The notes under the pieces: generated by a model
What the model saw: the letters and a program-made list of their open reading frames with translations, nothing else
Databases searched by the model: none
What the model was told of the DNA's origin: nothing
DNA from: Basidiobolus meristosporus CBS 931.73
Taxonomy: Eukaryota > Basidiobolomycota > Basidiobolomycetes > Basidiobolales > Basidiobolaceae
Length of the DNA stretch: 64,000 nt
Assembly (NCBI GenBank): GCA_002104905.1
Contig: MCFE01000196.1
Span: 62,001-126,000, forward strand
Direction: 5' to 3'
Made by a program: the position numbers and the translations under genes
In this document: piece after piece, positions 1 through 12,762 of the stretch
Position numbering within the stretch: the first letter of the stretch is position 1
Layout: every line of letters starts with the position of its first letter

Positions 1-900
1 TTCTTGATGGCTGGTGTCCATTTCTTCTCTGAAGGTAATACTTTGCAATATGTCCCTGCTGGTGGCAATTGAGGCAAAGTCCTTTCTTCCTACATTCTTC
101 TGAGGTACAATTCTTCTGCATATCATCTATTTCCCTTGGCACTGCTTCTGATTGTCTTGTTTCATAAGGATTGTACACTCTGTGATGAGTCATTGTAGGC
201 TTACCAACTCCAAATATAGTTGGGTCTTAGTCAATGCCTATTGTCATGGCTTCTTCAATAGTCTGGGGTCTTCAATAGTTCACTTCCTTGCAAGTTCTTT
301 CTTTTGACTCACCAATAAAGTATTCTACTTGATCCAGGGGGTTCATTCTTTCAATTGGTTTAAGTAGACATCTATATTTGTAGATGTACTCTTGAACCAT
401 TCCTTTCTGCTGGAATGTCTTCAGCTTTCTTTGTAGTAGTGTTTGCTGGCATGGAGGTTTGAAAGCATCCTGATTTCTGACACAAACTCATCACAGGCTG
501 AGATTGCAGAGCATCCCATCATGGTGGCTGACCAGATCTTCTTGTGGTGCCACTGTTAAGCTGCATCTGCCAGTTTAGAGGCTGCATAATATCACTTACT
601 TTCTGGAGCAATTCCCTTGGCCTTGAAAGCTTCTTTAATCTGGAAGAGCCAAGTTCCCAGGTTTTCATTGACTCTACCATGGTACCGGTTAACCTTCACA
701 CTAAAGCTACTCTTGACAGGGTTTTGCTGGCTTTGGGCCATGGTAGCTGTCCCTTGTTGCTGCTGGCTAAGGATCTGGAGTAACTGTTGCTGTTGGGCCA
801 GGATTTGCTGCATAGCATTCTTCCATTCTAGAATTTTGGACATCTTGAGGGAGGCTTCTTCTGTAGTTGGGAGGGAGGATTATGTAATTGCTGCCACCAA
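1..900 (-). pseudogene. Ty3/gypsy gag remnant, running off the window start
   Basis: Read on the minus strand, a gag-like frame begins near 843 with a glutamine-rich stretch, then a YHGRVNENLGTWLFQIKEAF segment typical of Ty3/gypsy capsid proteins (about 590-700). Further down, near 20-110, the frame shows a zinc-knuckle remnant (CLNCHQQGHIAKYY) in which the last Cys of the CX2CX4HX4C motif is Tyr. Several stops and frame changes lie between, so the gene is dead. The LTR and a primer-binding-like TTGGTGGCAGC lie immediately upstream in the minus sense, giving normal LTR-PBS-gag order. The pol part would lie left of the window. Confidence 0.7.
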
Positions 901-1265
901 TGTTACAAGTCTTGGCATAAGAGTTGTAGAGGAATAGGGAGTTTAGCTAGTATTGTATTCACTAAAGCTTGAACTGATTTTTACTGAGGTTCCAGCAGCT
1001 CCTTATATACATTATTTCCAGATCAATTGCTGACTGATTGTACTTCCTAATATAGGTTGTGGCTAATGACTCATTGGATAGCATTATCATCACCCAATCA
1101 GATCCTACTTAATATATCTATTCCTGTCTGAGAAGGATCTGCTGATTCATCTGCTGCTAAAGTTACTGATTTGATAGATTACACTGATATACTGATAGGA
1201 TAAACATATAACTAATTGATCTGACTACAAACTGATCAAACTCAAACATTCAAGCGGTAGAACCT
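901..1265 (-). repeat. 5' LTR of the minus-strand gypsy element
   Basis: This block is clearly homologous to the one at 16089-16457 (shared GAGTTGTAGAGGAATAGGGA, and long matches through CAATTGCTGACT and CATCATCACCC). The inner end is TGTTACAAG on the plus strand, next to the PBS-like sequence. The outer end is less certain than in the second copy. Confidence 0.65.
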
Positions 1266-2383
1266 TTCACCATTGCACCTAATTGCCCCACAATAAATTA
1301 GTGTGAGCTGTCAGGAAACTTGTCAACTCTGGCAGTGGTGATGGTATGAAAGCCATTTAATGATCATTTGCTGGTCTTTTATCAGGCATAATGCATTTGC
1401 TACACACTCATCTCTCCAAGTACTTTTGGAAGCCTGCACCTTCACTGAGATTCTGAATTGACTACTTGACTAAGTGCCTGAAGAGTGCATATTATTATTG
1501 TCACAATCTCCTGACATCTTTGATGTATCATGATCCGGTTAAATCAAATTGGTGAAATAACCCTGGTTCATTCTATAAAGTTGTACTCCATTCTCATAAC
1601 TTCTTGAGAGCTCCAATCCAGCATTACACAATGGAATATTATATTGAAGCATCCTATTTAAGTATATATAGCTTTATTCCATATATAGTAGTGGCATAAC
1701 ATATGACCTGGTCACATGATCAGCTGACACCTGCCATATCCCCATGTGATGTTCAACTCTGTTCTTTGGTGTATTTCATAACATCATCATTGCCAATATT
1801 AGCAAGTATGCGGTTAGCTCATACCAAAGTTCTAATGAGCCAATAAGTTAGATGCAGTGGCTGATACAATAGATTGGATGGCCCAGAGAAATCCGGAAGT
1901 AGTCTTGAGACAGGATGAATGGATAACACATTTAGAGCATTCAATATCCCAGGTAGAGAATGCAGTATCTTAAATGCAAAGAAGGTACTCAAGTAGTTAA
2001 ATGTCACAGTCAAAATTTTAGCCATGTTCTAATGCTGCAGCAGAGGAACACTGCACAGTCTTTGAAGCACTACAACAGCTTGAAGAGTAAATAAGTCAAA
2101 AGCATTATTCTGAGCACATATGTAAGATTGAGCAAGATAAATAGTAACTGTGGCCTACTACAGGCATGAAGGTAGAAATTATTGTGCCTGATTGTGCTGT
2201 AGAGTGTCAGATCAGTCTAGCACTCTAAAGTGAAATAAGCTATGTTGCAATATCCAATAGAACAAGTCTAATGAGCAACTAACTACCACATTTGTTGTGG
2301 ATGCCTGTTGACCTAGTCTCCCTTGAACAGAATGACTGCTTGTCTGCTATAATGCTATTACTAGAGAAAGTGAGAATGGTAAC
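1266..2383. repeat. Unclassified repeat block, related to 18.0-20.0 kb
   Basis: There is no gene here. Positions about 1675-1765 resemble the start of the gypsy LTR at 12970-13030. Positions about 1815-2010 are an inverted copy of about 19560-19760: the plus-strand frame beginning MAQRNPEVV at 1877 matches the minus-strand frame MAQRNQQIV there. Positions about 1425-1490 match 19870-19940 in direct orientation. These are pieces of one unidentified repeat family, rearranged relative to the longer copy. Confidence 0.5.
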
Positions 2384-2752
2384 TGTTGAAATATTGGACT
2401 ATTTGGTATCATTCAGCAGCTAAAAATTTACTTAACAATTCTAGGCTAGTCTTAGTCACTGTAGGACTCATTTACTGCCTTAACTTTGCCACTTTCTCCA
2501 GATATATGATCTTATGATTATTCCCCTATAGTCAGGATCAAATCAGCACTATTACCAAACATTATGTACTGACCCTGAAGCTGTTACAGAATGCTCCTGA
2601 ATATTGAGAAACCCTCCCTACTTAGTGTTGCAGCTGTATTACTTCTACAAAGGTATAAATACTGAGCTTCTTTATGAATAAACAACAGTTCAACTATTAT
2701 CACTATTTCTTGATAAGTTCCTTATATCCAAATCACTTCTTAAATTGCAACA
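2384..2752 (+). repeat. 5' LTR of Copia-1
   Basis: 369 bp, TGTTG...CAACA. It contains a TATA-like GGTATAAATACTG about 100 bp from its 3' end and an AATAAA about 40 bp after that, a reasonable promoter and poly(A) arrangement for an LTR. Confidence 0.95.
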
Positions 2753-2788
2753 GGTTATGAGCCCCGGTTGCCTTAATCTATTCTAAAG

Positions 2789-5700
2789 ATGACTTCTACC
2801 AGCAAACAAAGCAATACCAACATCTTCCCTGTAAAGGAGAGGTTTGATGGGAAGAACTACAGACTTTGGAGAATCAAGATGCAGATCCACCTTGAGGAAA
2901 GAAAGCTTTGGAACATAGTAACAGGAAAGGAAGTTGAGCCCAAAGGAACAGCAGAAGATGTGGAGAAGTTTCAAGAGAAGGAGAGAAAGGCCTTCAATGC
3001 AATATGCATCAATGTGCAAGACTCCTTCATTGGACAAATCCATGCCTGAAATACTGCCAAAGCAGCATGGGAATCCTTAGAGAAGATCTTTAGAGCAAAG
3101 TCAGTATCAAGCAAGCTTTATTTGAAACAAAAGTTCTTCAACATGAGAAAAAAGCCAGATGATGACATGCTACAACTCATTACCAGAATGGAGACACTTG
3201 CAGAAGAACTTTACAGTATTAATGCTGGTGTAGATGATGAAGAAAAGATACTCTGTCTGCTTTGCAGCCTACCAGACGAGTATGAGCCACTCATACTTTC
3301 TTTTGAAAGCAGAGAAGACAACTTGACTTTAGACTATGTCAAAGGAAGACTTCTCCATGAAGAGCTCAGATGTAATGATCAAGCAGAGAAAATTGAGGAT
3401 AATGCTTTATTCAGTTCAGAAAGGCATACAGAAAAGAAGGGAAAGCAACAAAACCGAAGAAAACCTGGCTGCTGTAACTACTGTAAGAAGCCAGGACACT
3501 GGGCAAGAGAATGCAAGAAGAAACAAGCAGACAAAAAACAGAAACTAGAGCAGGCAAACCATATAACTACTGATGAACAGTTATTTGTCACTGTACAAGA
3601 GAGTGCAAATAACCGATGTAATGAATGGTATATTGACTCTGGAGCATCACAGCATATTTGTGGTATAAAGGATTGGTTCAGCAACTTAAAGACTATTCCC
3701 GTAAGAAAGGTTTATCTGGGAGATAACTCTGCATTGGAAGCTACCGCCAGTGGGTCTATACAACTAAATATGAGTGATAACTCAGGGGCAACAACAGCAA
3801 AACTGACTGACGTACTCTATGTACCTTGAATAGCTAAGAACCTACTCTCAGTCAGTAAAGCAACTACTCAGGGACTGAAATTTGTTTTTACTAAGCTGAG
3901 CTGCTCAATATTGAGTGAAAATGGACAAAAATTAGCTTCAGGAATTAGAGATCACAATATATACAAGTTACAATGCAAGATCATTGTACCTGAGTATGTC
4001 AACATTGCTGAAACTGATGAAACCAACTGGGAGACATGGCATAGGAGGCTAGGACACATAGGGGAACAGAAAATGAGCCAATTGGTGAAAAATCTGCTTG
4101 TTTTGGGCCTAAATTACTCAATTCCAATCAAATTGAATGTTTGTAAGGGATGTTCATATGGCAAACAAGCTAGGCAACGTTTCAAGAGCTCAGAAGGCAT
4201 CAATACCACCGAAAAACTGGCTATTGTACACTCAGACATATGTGGCCCCATGAGAACACTGTCCTTTGGAGCCAAGAGATACTTTATGACGTTTATTGAG
4301 GACAAGACAAGATATACATGGGTGTACTTCCTCAAAACAAAGGATGAAGCTTTAGAGACGTTTAAGCACTTCAAGAACATGGCAGAAACACAAACTGGGT
4401 GTAAATTGAAGGTACTACAAAGTGACAATGGAGGAGAATACTGCTCAAAGGAGTTTGCAAAATACTGCTTGTCTACTGGTATACTTCAACAGACCACAGT
4501 TCCTCATACTCCACAGCAAAATGGAGTAGCAGAACGTGCAAATAGAACAATAGTAGAGATGGGAAGATCTATGCTACATGATAAGGGAATAGACTACAAG
4601 TTTTGGGCTAAATCTGTTGCTACCGCTGTATACATCTAGAACAGATGCCCAACAACAGCACTACGTGATTCTACACCCTTTGAAGCATATACAGGCAAAA
4701 AACCAGATCTCCAGCACCTCAGGATCTTTGGCAGTAATGTTTTTTGTCACATCCCTGACAAAAAACGCTCAAAGTTGGAACCAAAGAGTAGAAAAGGGAT
4801 CTTTCTTGGGTATTGTGAAGATACTAAAGGGTATAGAGTGTATTATGGCAAAATTCAGAAGCTGATCAAGAGCAGGGAAGTTGTATTTGAGGAGAATTCA
4901 GATCAGAAAGCCACGGAAATCATTGGCCAGCTGCCTGATGATGCAATCAACACAAATGAAGAAGATACGTACCAAATCCAGCCAGAGATGGAAGATACTT
5001 CTACCAGTTCCAGATCAGAACAGATTATCCCAGTTAGGAGATCTACCAGAATAAGAAATGCCCCTGGATCCTGGTGGCAGACATCCAATGATCATGAAGA
5101 AGCTTATCTTGCTTTATGTGCCAAACCTCAGAATCTAGAACAGGCAATGCAAGGTCCAGATGCTACTAAGTGGCAACAAGCCATACAGGAGGAGTACCAA
5201 TCACTGATCAAGGCAAAAATGTGGGAACTGGTAGATATACCAAATGGGAGAAAGCCAACAGGATGTAGATGGGTCTACAAGATCAAGATAACCTCAAATG
5301 GTGCCATTGATAAGTACAAGGCTAGATTGGTAGCTAAAGGCTATTCCCAGATCCAGGGACTAGACTTTAAGGAAACATTTGCTCTGGTTGCCAAGTTTAA
5401 CTCTATTAGGACAGTTCTAGCCCTGGCAGCTGTACACAGTCTAGATCTACACCAAATGGACATCAAAACAGCCTTTCTAAATGGGGATTTGCAAGAAACT
5501 ATATATATGGAGCAACCAGAAGGTTTTACCAATCCAAAAAGCCCCCATAAGGTGTGCAAACTTAGAAAATCGTTGTATGGGCTTAAGCAGGCACCCAGAG
5601 CATGGTATAACAAGATTGACACCTATCTAGAGGAAATTGGGTTCTCTTGTAGCACTGCAGATCACAGTATATATGTGAAACAGCTCCAAAAGGGTGTGAT

Positions 5701-6705
5701 CATCCTAGTTCTTTATGTGGACGACCTAATTATAGCTACAAGTGATCAAGAGGCACTTAAACAGATGAAATCAGATCTCTTCAGCAAGTTTGAGATGAAA
5801 GATCTTGGAAAATTGAGCTATTTTCTTGGAATTGAGGTCAAGCTTGACATACCTATGCAGAAAGTTGTGCCAAATCAGTCTAAGTACATCAGGGACATTC
5901 TTAGACGCTTCAAAATGGAAAATTGCAAGCCTGCAGCAACCCCAATGGACAATAACCTGAAATTAAGCAAATCTCAGCCAGTTATAGATGAAAACGGCTC
6001 AAATATGGACCAAAACTTTCCCTATCAATCACTGGTTGGTAGCCTAATGTACTTGATGGTGTCTACACGTCCAGATATTGCAGTAGCAGTTGGAATATTC
6101 AGTCAATTCATGCAGAATTATGGATCAGATCAAATTGCAGCAGTTAAGCGGATTTTCAGATATTAACAAGGTACCATAAATATGGTACTGGAATACTCTG
6201 GAGCAGCTAATAGGCAAAAATTTGATGGTTATAGTGATTCAAATTGGGGTAGAGATCTGATTGACAGACGCTTTACCACAGGCTATGTATTTCTTTATGC
6301 TGGTGCAGCTATTACTTGGAATTGCAAGAAACAACCAACTGTGGCACTATCTACAACTGAAGCCAAATATATGGCTGCATGTCAAGCAACCAAGGAGGCT
6401 ATATGGCTACAAAAATTACTCAAAGACTTAGGTTTAATTCAGGTGAACCAACATGTATTTACCAGGATAATCAAAGTTGTATTTCATTAGCTAGAAATCC
6501 TACTAATCATGCCAGAACTAAGCACATTGATATACAGCATCATTTTGTGAGGGAAGCTGTAGAAAATAACTTAGTGGAGCTGGTTTACTGCCCGACTGAC
6601 AAAATGGTGGCAGACATATTGACAAAACCATTAGCTAGGCCACAGTTTGAGATCCTTAGAGAGAAATTGGGATTAAGAAATTATTTAGTTGAGGGGAAGT
6701 GTTGA
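2789..6705 (+). pseudogene. Copia-1 gag-pol, broken by four stops and one frameshift
   Basis: One long frame from ATG 2789 encodes a UBN2-type Gag, a CCHC zinc knuckle (about 3473-3514, CNYCKKPGHWAREC), the aspartic protease active site WYIDSGASQH (about 3629), the GAG-pre-integrase HRRLGH motif (about 4042), an integrase core (about 4230-4650), reverse transcriptase with YVDDLII (about 5715) and RNase H (DSNWG to ALSTTEAKYMAA, about 6235-6380). The frame is broken at 3047 (TGA), 3827 (TGA, where the family normally has VPRIAKNLL-like sequence), 4637 (TAG) and 6164 (TAA). A shift near 6440-6465 moves the C-terminus into another frame that ends at 6705. It cannot make full-length product and would need help in trans. 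Confidence 0.93.
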
Positions 6706-7068
6706 AATATTGGACTATTTGATATCATTCAGCAGCTAAAAATTTACTTAACAATTCTAGGCTAGTCTTAGTCACTGTAGGACTCATTTACTGCCTTAAC
6801 TTTGCCACTTTCTCCAGATATATGATCTTATGATTATTCCCCTATAGTCAGGATCAATTTAGCACTATTACCAAACATTATGTACTGACCCTGAAGCTGT
6901 TACAGAATGCTCCTGAATATTGAGAAACCCTCCCTACTTAGTGTTGCAGCTGTATTACTTCTACAAAGGTATAAATACTGAGCTTCTTTATGAATAAACA
7001 ACAGTTCAACTATTATCACTATTTCTTGATAAGTTCCTTATATCCAAATCACTTCTTAAATTGCAACA
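6700..7068 (+). repeat. 3' LTR of Copia-1
   Basis: 369 bp and nearly identical to 2384-2752. The visible differences are GATATC versus GGTATC near the start and two bases in the CAATTTAGC/CAAATCAGC region. GTAAC follows directly. Confidence 0.95.
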
Positions 7069-7073
7069 GTAAC

Positions 7074-9165
7074 ATTCAGGAAACATAGTCCAGCTAATAT
7101 TATAATAGTACTCTTCTGAAAATTTCTTGCTTTTTTTCTTACGGAGGCTACTATTTTAGGTCGTTGAACTCTCTTAAACTTAACTCTTTAAGTACTGCTT
7201 CAAATGAGTTGTAGCTTGAAATATTTGCAGGCTATTGAGTGTTCTGCAAGACATATATTCTAGAATGGATCGCTTCTCAGTATATTTCATTTCTGCTCCT
7301 CAATGTTGGATATTCTTGATCTTACATTTGGGAGTTAAAATATTATATGACAAAATAAGATAGTGGATACAATACTGGTTTGAGATATTGTAGTAATGGA
7401 GTACTTCTCACTACTGCAGCACACCTTTTGACTCTTGAAGGGACTTACGTAAACTTTGCCTGAGACTCACATGCTGTTACCTTGATGAGTCCTGGGTATA
7501 TTGCTCTCAGAAGTCACCTACCTCCACCAGTATATCAGGCTTTATATTAGTCACTTGAGGCAAAACCTTGATCATAGTCTCTTTGGTTCTCAAAGCTGAG
7601 GCACAAACAGACACAGTGCATCACAATAGCTATAAGGGTACACTTGTATGTGTGAGGTATGTATACCCTACTGTATCAGACTGAACTTGCAAGCTTGGGG
7701 ATAAATTTTGTCTGTGTTGTACCAAGGAAGGGTTGCAATTGGGTAGAGGGATCCTAATGATGGACTTGGATACTTATAAAGCAGTATATGGGCAGCAATT
7801 TGATCTCATACAAAATAAATATGAATACTAATGTGATCGATGAGTTTTTCATAAAGCAAACTTGTTCCATTGTACCATGCTAAGGTGTGAAGCACCATCT
7901 GCAGCTATTAAGAGCAATGAGGTGTATTGCTGTAGCTACCAGTATGTGAGACAACTCTTAGACAATTTTGCACAATGTGAGACAATCTTACACACTATGG
8001 CACAATCTTACATAATGAGGTGGCATGGAAGAATGCACCAACTTATAATGTTGGCATCAAGTGTGCCACAGGATATTACTATTATGGTAGCTAAAATCCT
8101 GTGTTTAGATTTATTTCTTTATTGTAGGGAGGTGTCTGAATTCCATCATGTTTTGGTCATATAAAACACTTGAATGTATTGGCTGGATTAGTTTGCTTCA
8201 GTAAGTGTAGGCCACAGTTAGACCATCAAAAGGTCATGCAATTTTTGCCAAAGACTGTTACAATACTGCCAAGACTTTAGCTTTATTTTGGCAATGAAAT
8301 TAGCAAAATGACATCACAATCTTGTTGTATTCTAAGCTGCTGGCACTATGATGGACTCATTGCATGATCCTGATGGCCAGTCTGGATTGGATCCACCCTT
8401 GGACAGAATTTTCTCATAGGGGAAGTCCTTGCTCATTGAGAAGAACAGCACTGCACTGATCCCTGTATCTAGACTGGGCACAGTCAGGCAGAAGATGCAA
8501 GAAATCAGCTGTTGCATCCTTGCAAGGCCTTGAGACCCCCCTGTTTTGTTGCATACTTGCCATTGATAAGTAACACTTATGTTAAGATATTTGGAGACCT
8601 GGTATAATCTGCAATAGCACCAGAAGTAGTACTCTCAATCACAGGACAAAGAAATTCAAAAGCACCTCAAGCTGCACTTTTAAGAAGGAACAATTGCAGG
8701 GAAGATTTGCAAGCATACTAACAACACTGGCTAGTTGACCCAATTGATCCACCAAGTTGCTGTATTACAACTGTGATAGTGGCTTGCCAAAGGGCAACTC
8801 AATAGCCAGTACAAAGTTCAGCTCAAAGAATCTGAAGAAACTGCCACAGACTCTGAAGGTACCATGAGGCAAGTGAGGAAATGCCTTGATTGCTCCATAG
8901 TCTCTACAGAAGGACTACATTACATCTCTGAAGAAGCAAAAACTGATTACCAATAATGGATAACTGCCAAGAAAATATATGCCCTCTTCAAAAGGGGCTC
9001 CACCATCATGTTGAATACATCTAGGACAGGCGCCAATAACACTTGCAGCATGAAGAAGCAAGACTTGCATTACTACATCTTGTAATGTTCTCCAATCCCA
9101 AAAGCAAAATTGACCCTGGAAAAACAAGTTGGTCATATATCTTTGATGACAAAGCTTCCCCTTGA
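7074..9165. repeat. Unclassified repeat, partly shared with 26.55-27.45 kb
   Basis: There is no convincing gene. Positions about 7190-7410 match 26555-26790 (GAGATATTGTAGTAATGGA and neighbouring text), which includes the outer part of the gypsy-A LTR. Positions about 8170-8410 match 27095-27370, including the shared segment GATTGGATCCACC. The rest (7420-8170 and 8420-9165) shows only short ORFs with many stops. It is probably an old, fragmented LTR element. Confidence 0.5.
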
Positions 9166-9167
9166 CC

Positions 9168-9970
9168 CCTGAGATATGTGAGCACTAAAAAGAGTGCTCT
9201 CTCCTAGCCCAAGAGTATCCCCAAAAGTTCCCCCCAGAGGCCTGCCTAAAGTCCACAAGTATCCTCCCTATGATACTTCAACAAGTCCTCCCCCCTATTC
9301 CTGTCCTTACCTATTCAGAACACTTACCATATCAAGAAGATACTCACACCCCTATTTTTTAACAAATTATCTATCACCTAAGCCCCTCTGATTGAGATAT
9401 ATATGTAGCTAGTTTAGTCAAGTTGAAGGGAGCAAATTTCAGTGTAACAGATGTGGGTTATTACTGACTGTACTTGGTGAGTGTGAGAGCTTGTAGATCA
9501 AGTCAGTACCACTTGGTTCAGATAGCTTCCAATAGAAGGTAGCAAGGTACTAAAGACTTGTGTGTATTCTGTCCAAATCTTCATGTCCCCTTTTGGTTCA
9601 ATTGGATAGATATATACATATCACTTGGGGGGCTTAGATAATAGAAAACATGTTATAAAATAGGGATGTGAACACCTTCCTGTTATGGTAGGTGTTCTAA
9701 CTAGATAAGGGCAGGGATAGGAGGGAGGATGCAGGGGGGATTTATAGAGAGGATACTGGGGGACTTTGGGTAGGACTTTGGGGAGAACTTTTGGGCAAAG
9801 AGTGGGTACTACATTTAGTACTCACAACAGACACCAGTCTTTATTACTATGCTCCCTTCTGTCAGAAGCTATACCAAACCAAGTGGGACTGACTTGATCT
9901 ACAAGCTCTCCCAAACACTAAGCATAGTCAGCAATAACCCATACCACTACTGACAATGATGTTATAGTTA
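9168..9970. repeat. Interleaved inverted repeats (A-B-A'-B')
   Basis: Segment A (about 9170-9395, pyrimidine-rich top strand) is repeated in reverse complement at about 9605-9830. Segment B (about 9445-9560) is repeated in reverse complement at about 9837-9960; both arms of B contain AGAGCTTGTAGATCAAGTCAG. The order A, B, A' inverted, B' inverted is not a simple hairpin, so it reads as two oppositely oriented copies of one element joined with permuted ends. No coding capacity was seen. Confidence 0.7.
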
Positions 9971-10079
9971 CCATCCCAAATAGTCTGACAAACAAGCTTC
10001 AGGTCATCATATCAGTTCTAAGGTCCAGAACTGAAGATTTAACCTTAAATTTTGTGTATGGAATGCCTGTGTTATCAAT

Positions 10080-10300
10080 AAACACAAGACAGGAGAGTAG
10101 CACTTGGTAAGGCTGTACCAGCAAAGGACTTGGGCATGGATCAACAATGCAAGACTGTTTATTCAATACCTGTGTTTATCAAGCTGAGGAATACATAAGG
10201 AGGGATAGAACTATGTATACTCTTTGGCAATATGAATGCCAAGAGATATTGGCTAATACTGATAAGGTTTTGGGGCAAGACACATCAATTGTGCCAAGAT
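10080..10300 (-). repeat. Inverted fragment of the gypsy-D LTR
   Basis: The reverse complement of this block matches 13030-13250 and 15470-15670: ATTCCTCAGCTTGA followed by AACACAGG, then AATAAACAG, then the CTTG-rich stretch. No internal element sequence was recognised beside it. Confidence 0.65.
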
Positions 10301-12762
10301 AGAAATATATCAAAGAAAAACTAGAATATCACATGCAGATATGGCAGTGTCAGCTGATTGTTTGACATGATTATGTGATATTTGTCTACCATTTATGGTA
10401 TTTGACTATATAATCTCACACAGAAGCTTCCATGGAATATTCCAATTTGTAGCGCTGACTTGGAGCCTTCAAGAAGCTGCCAGAATATAGCAGGGGTTTT
10501 TACAAGGAACTGTGATTTCTCCACCAACCTGATTTGGTAGGATCATGAATGGTCAAGGATGTTATGTGATCATGATAGCTCCTGCATGAGGTTTTAGGAT
10601 AACCCAGCACCAACAAGAAGGAAGAAAATAATTTTAATAAGCAATGATTACCAACAAAGGAGGTACTCAAGAGCCTCTGAAGGCAACATCAGCCTGTTTT
10701 GCAACTACTGCAAATGGAACAAACACACAGCAGAATAGTGACTCAAATATTAGATAACCAGCAGAAAAACATGAATATGGAAATGCTGCAACAGTAGAAG
10801 ATAGAGTATTTATATCTGTACTGAATATGACCTCAAGCAAGGATTCTCAGAAATGATGTATTGACTCTGGAACATGTCTGCACCACCCAAAACCACATTT
10901 AATAAATATCAGGAAATTGCAATTGAGAAGGTTCTCACAGGTGATAATCATAGACAGGATGCAATTGGAAAAGGAGCCATCAAAGTAAACCTTAGAAGGA
11001 GTGAAAGAAGCTACACACTTAACCTCATAGAAGTACTCTACATTACAGAAAACTGCTAGACTTACTATCTGTAAGCAAGGACACAGCAGAAGAACTCAGT
11101 TGCAGTTTTTACAAGTCTGGATGCAGGAGCACTAATCAAGATGGTGCCTTTACTTTTTTTTGATATAGGAGATCATGACCTTTACTAGTTGACTCATATT
11201 CCACCATATCTGGAAGCCAATATAAGCTTAATTAAAAGAAGCAATACCAATACCTTGGTACATGAGATTTGGACAAATGAGTTTTGATTATTTGCACAAA
11301 ATGAACAACAATCAGCTAGCTTCCAAAGTAAAATCTTTTCCCCTGCATATTTGGAGCTCTGTAAAGCCTGTATTCATGGGATGCAAACAAGAGAATCATT
11401 CAAGAGCTTTTGTTAATCACACCTGAGTAAAAATTCAATTGCCACCACTCTAGTCTGTGTGGACCTATGCAAAATTTATCCTTATGCAGGATGAAGTATT
11501 TAATCACTTCTATTGATGATTATACAAGATGCATATGGGTGTACTTCATGGATAGAAAGGAAAAAGCTCTGTAGGAGCTCAAGATGCTTGATGCTGAGGT
11601 GGACAGAGAAAGTGGTGAAAAAGCTGAGAAAACAGGTCCAGAAAATGTTGGACAAATGCAAAATTCATGAGCTCAAGCAAGAGACTACTGTACTATACTC
11701 CCCACAGCAAAATGGAGAGGCAGATTGTGCCATTATATCAATGATTGATATGTCAAGATCTATGATTTATGATCCACACTTATCCTGCTAATTTTGGGTG
11801 GAATCAATTGTTGTAGCTATATATCTTAAGAACGGGAGTGACAGCACAATACTTTGTGATTCTACCCCATTTGAGGCATGACATGGTGTATACCAAGTGC
11901 AGAACATCTAAGAAAGCTTGAGTGTACAGCATATGCCAATAACTGCCTAGTAATCAGCCAAGATTTGGGCCAAGAGGTGTTAAATGCATACTATTGGGTT
12001 ACTGCAATTAGAGTAAATCAATACAACTCTAAAGTACCAAAGCAAACAAATCAATCAAGTCAAGGGATGTGTTGCTTGATGATATTCACAACTTTTACAC
12101 AAAAACAATAGATGACAACAAAAATATTATATCAAGTCCACAAATAATAAGTGATGAATGAGAGCAAAACAATGTAAAACATTGATGGAAAATCAAGCTT
12201 GGTACTTAGGAGAGCTACTGACCAAGCCAAAAATCAATTGGAAGCTGATGGTCCATTAAGAAAAATACAAGGCTGATGGTACAACTGAAAGATAGAAAAC
12301 AAGACTTGTGGCCAACAGATACTCTCAAACAAATGACTGGGCTATACTAAGATATTTGCACTGATGGCAAAGTTTAGTTCCATCAGACTCATATTGGCTA
12401 TTGCAGATAATAAAAGTTCTTACTTGGTAAATGGATGGAAAAACTCTAGTTTTGAACAAAGAACTTAATGTGGATGTGAACCTGAATTAGCCTGATGGAT
12501 TTGTTGGTCTGGATAACTTTCATTTGGTCTACAAGCTTAAACAATCTCCATATGTTCTGAAACAATCAGCAGGAGCCTGGAATTGCAAGACATATGCTTA
12601 TTTGGAATCTTGAATTTCTGTAGAGGTACTGCTGACCTCAGTATCTACTGTATGCCAGATCTTGCAGGTCCAATTTTATTAGCACTGTATGTGGATGATC
12701 TTACTATAGATATCAATAATCAAGAAATCTTGACAGAGACTAAATCTAGCCTATCCATGGAG

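Larger units (their letters stand above)
2384..7068 (+). mobile_element. Copia-1: full-length, recently inserted Ty1/copia LTR retrotransposon
   Basis: The 4685-bp element has 369-bp LTRs (2384-2752 and 6700-7068) that begin TGTTG, end CAACA and differ at only three positions that I can see. A perfect 5-bp target-site duplication GTAAC flanks it (2379-2383 and 7069-7073). After the 5' LTR comes a PBS-like GGTTATGAGCCCC; before the 3' LTR is a polypurine tract, GAGGGGAAG. Domain order is Gag-protease-integrase-RT-RNase H, which defines Ty1/copia. Near-identical LTRs indicate a young insertion. Confidence 0.97.

Noticed and set aside
2789-4640. Reassigned stop codons (TGA or TAG read as amino acids) to explain the broken copia frame
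   Set aside because: Intact host genes in the window end in TGA, TAG and TAA at the expected C-termini, so the standard code applies and the copia stops are mutations.
9170-9400. Proline-rich ORF at 9194-9391 as a small gene
   Set aside because: It lies wholly in a repeat arm (A) that is present again in inverted form, and its composition follows the pyrimidine-rich repeat.
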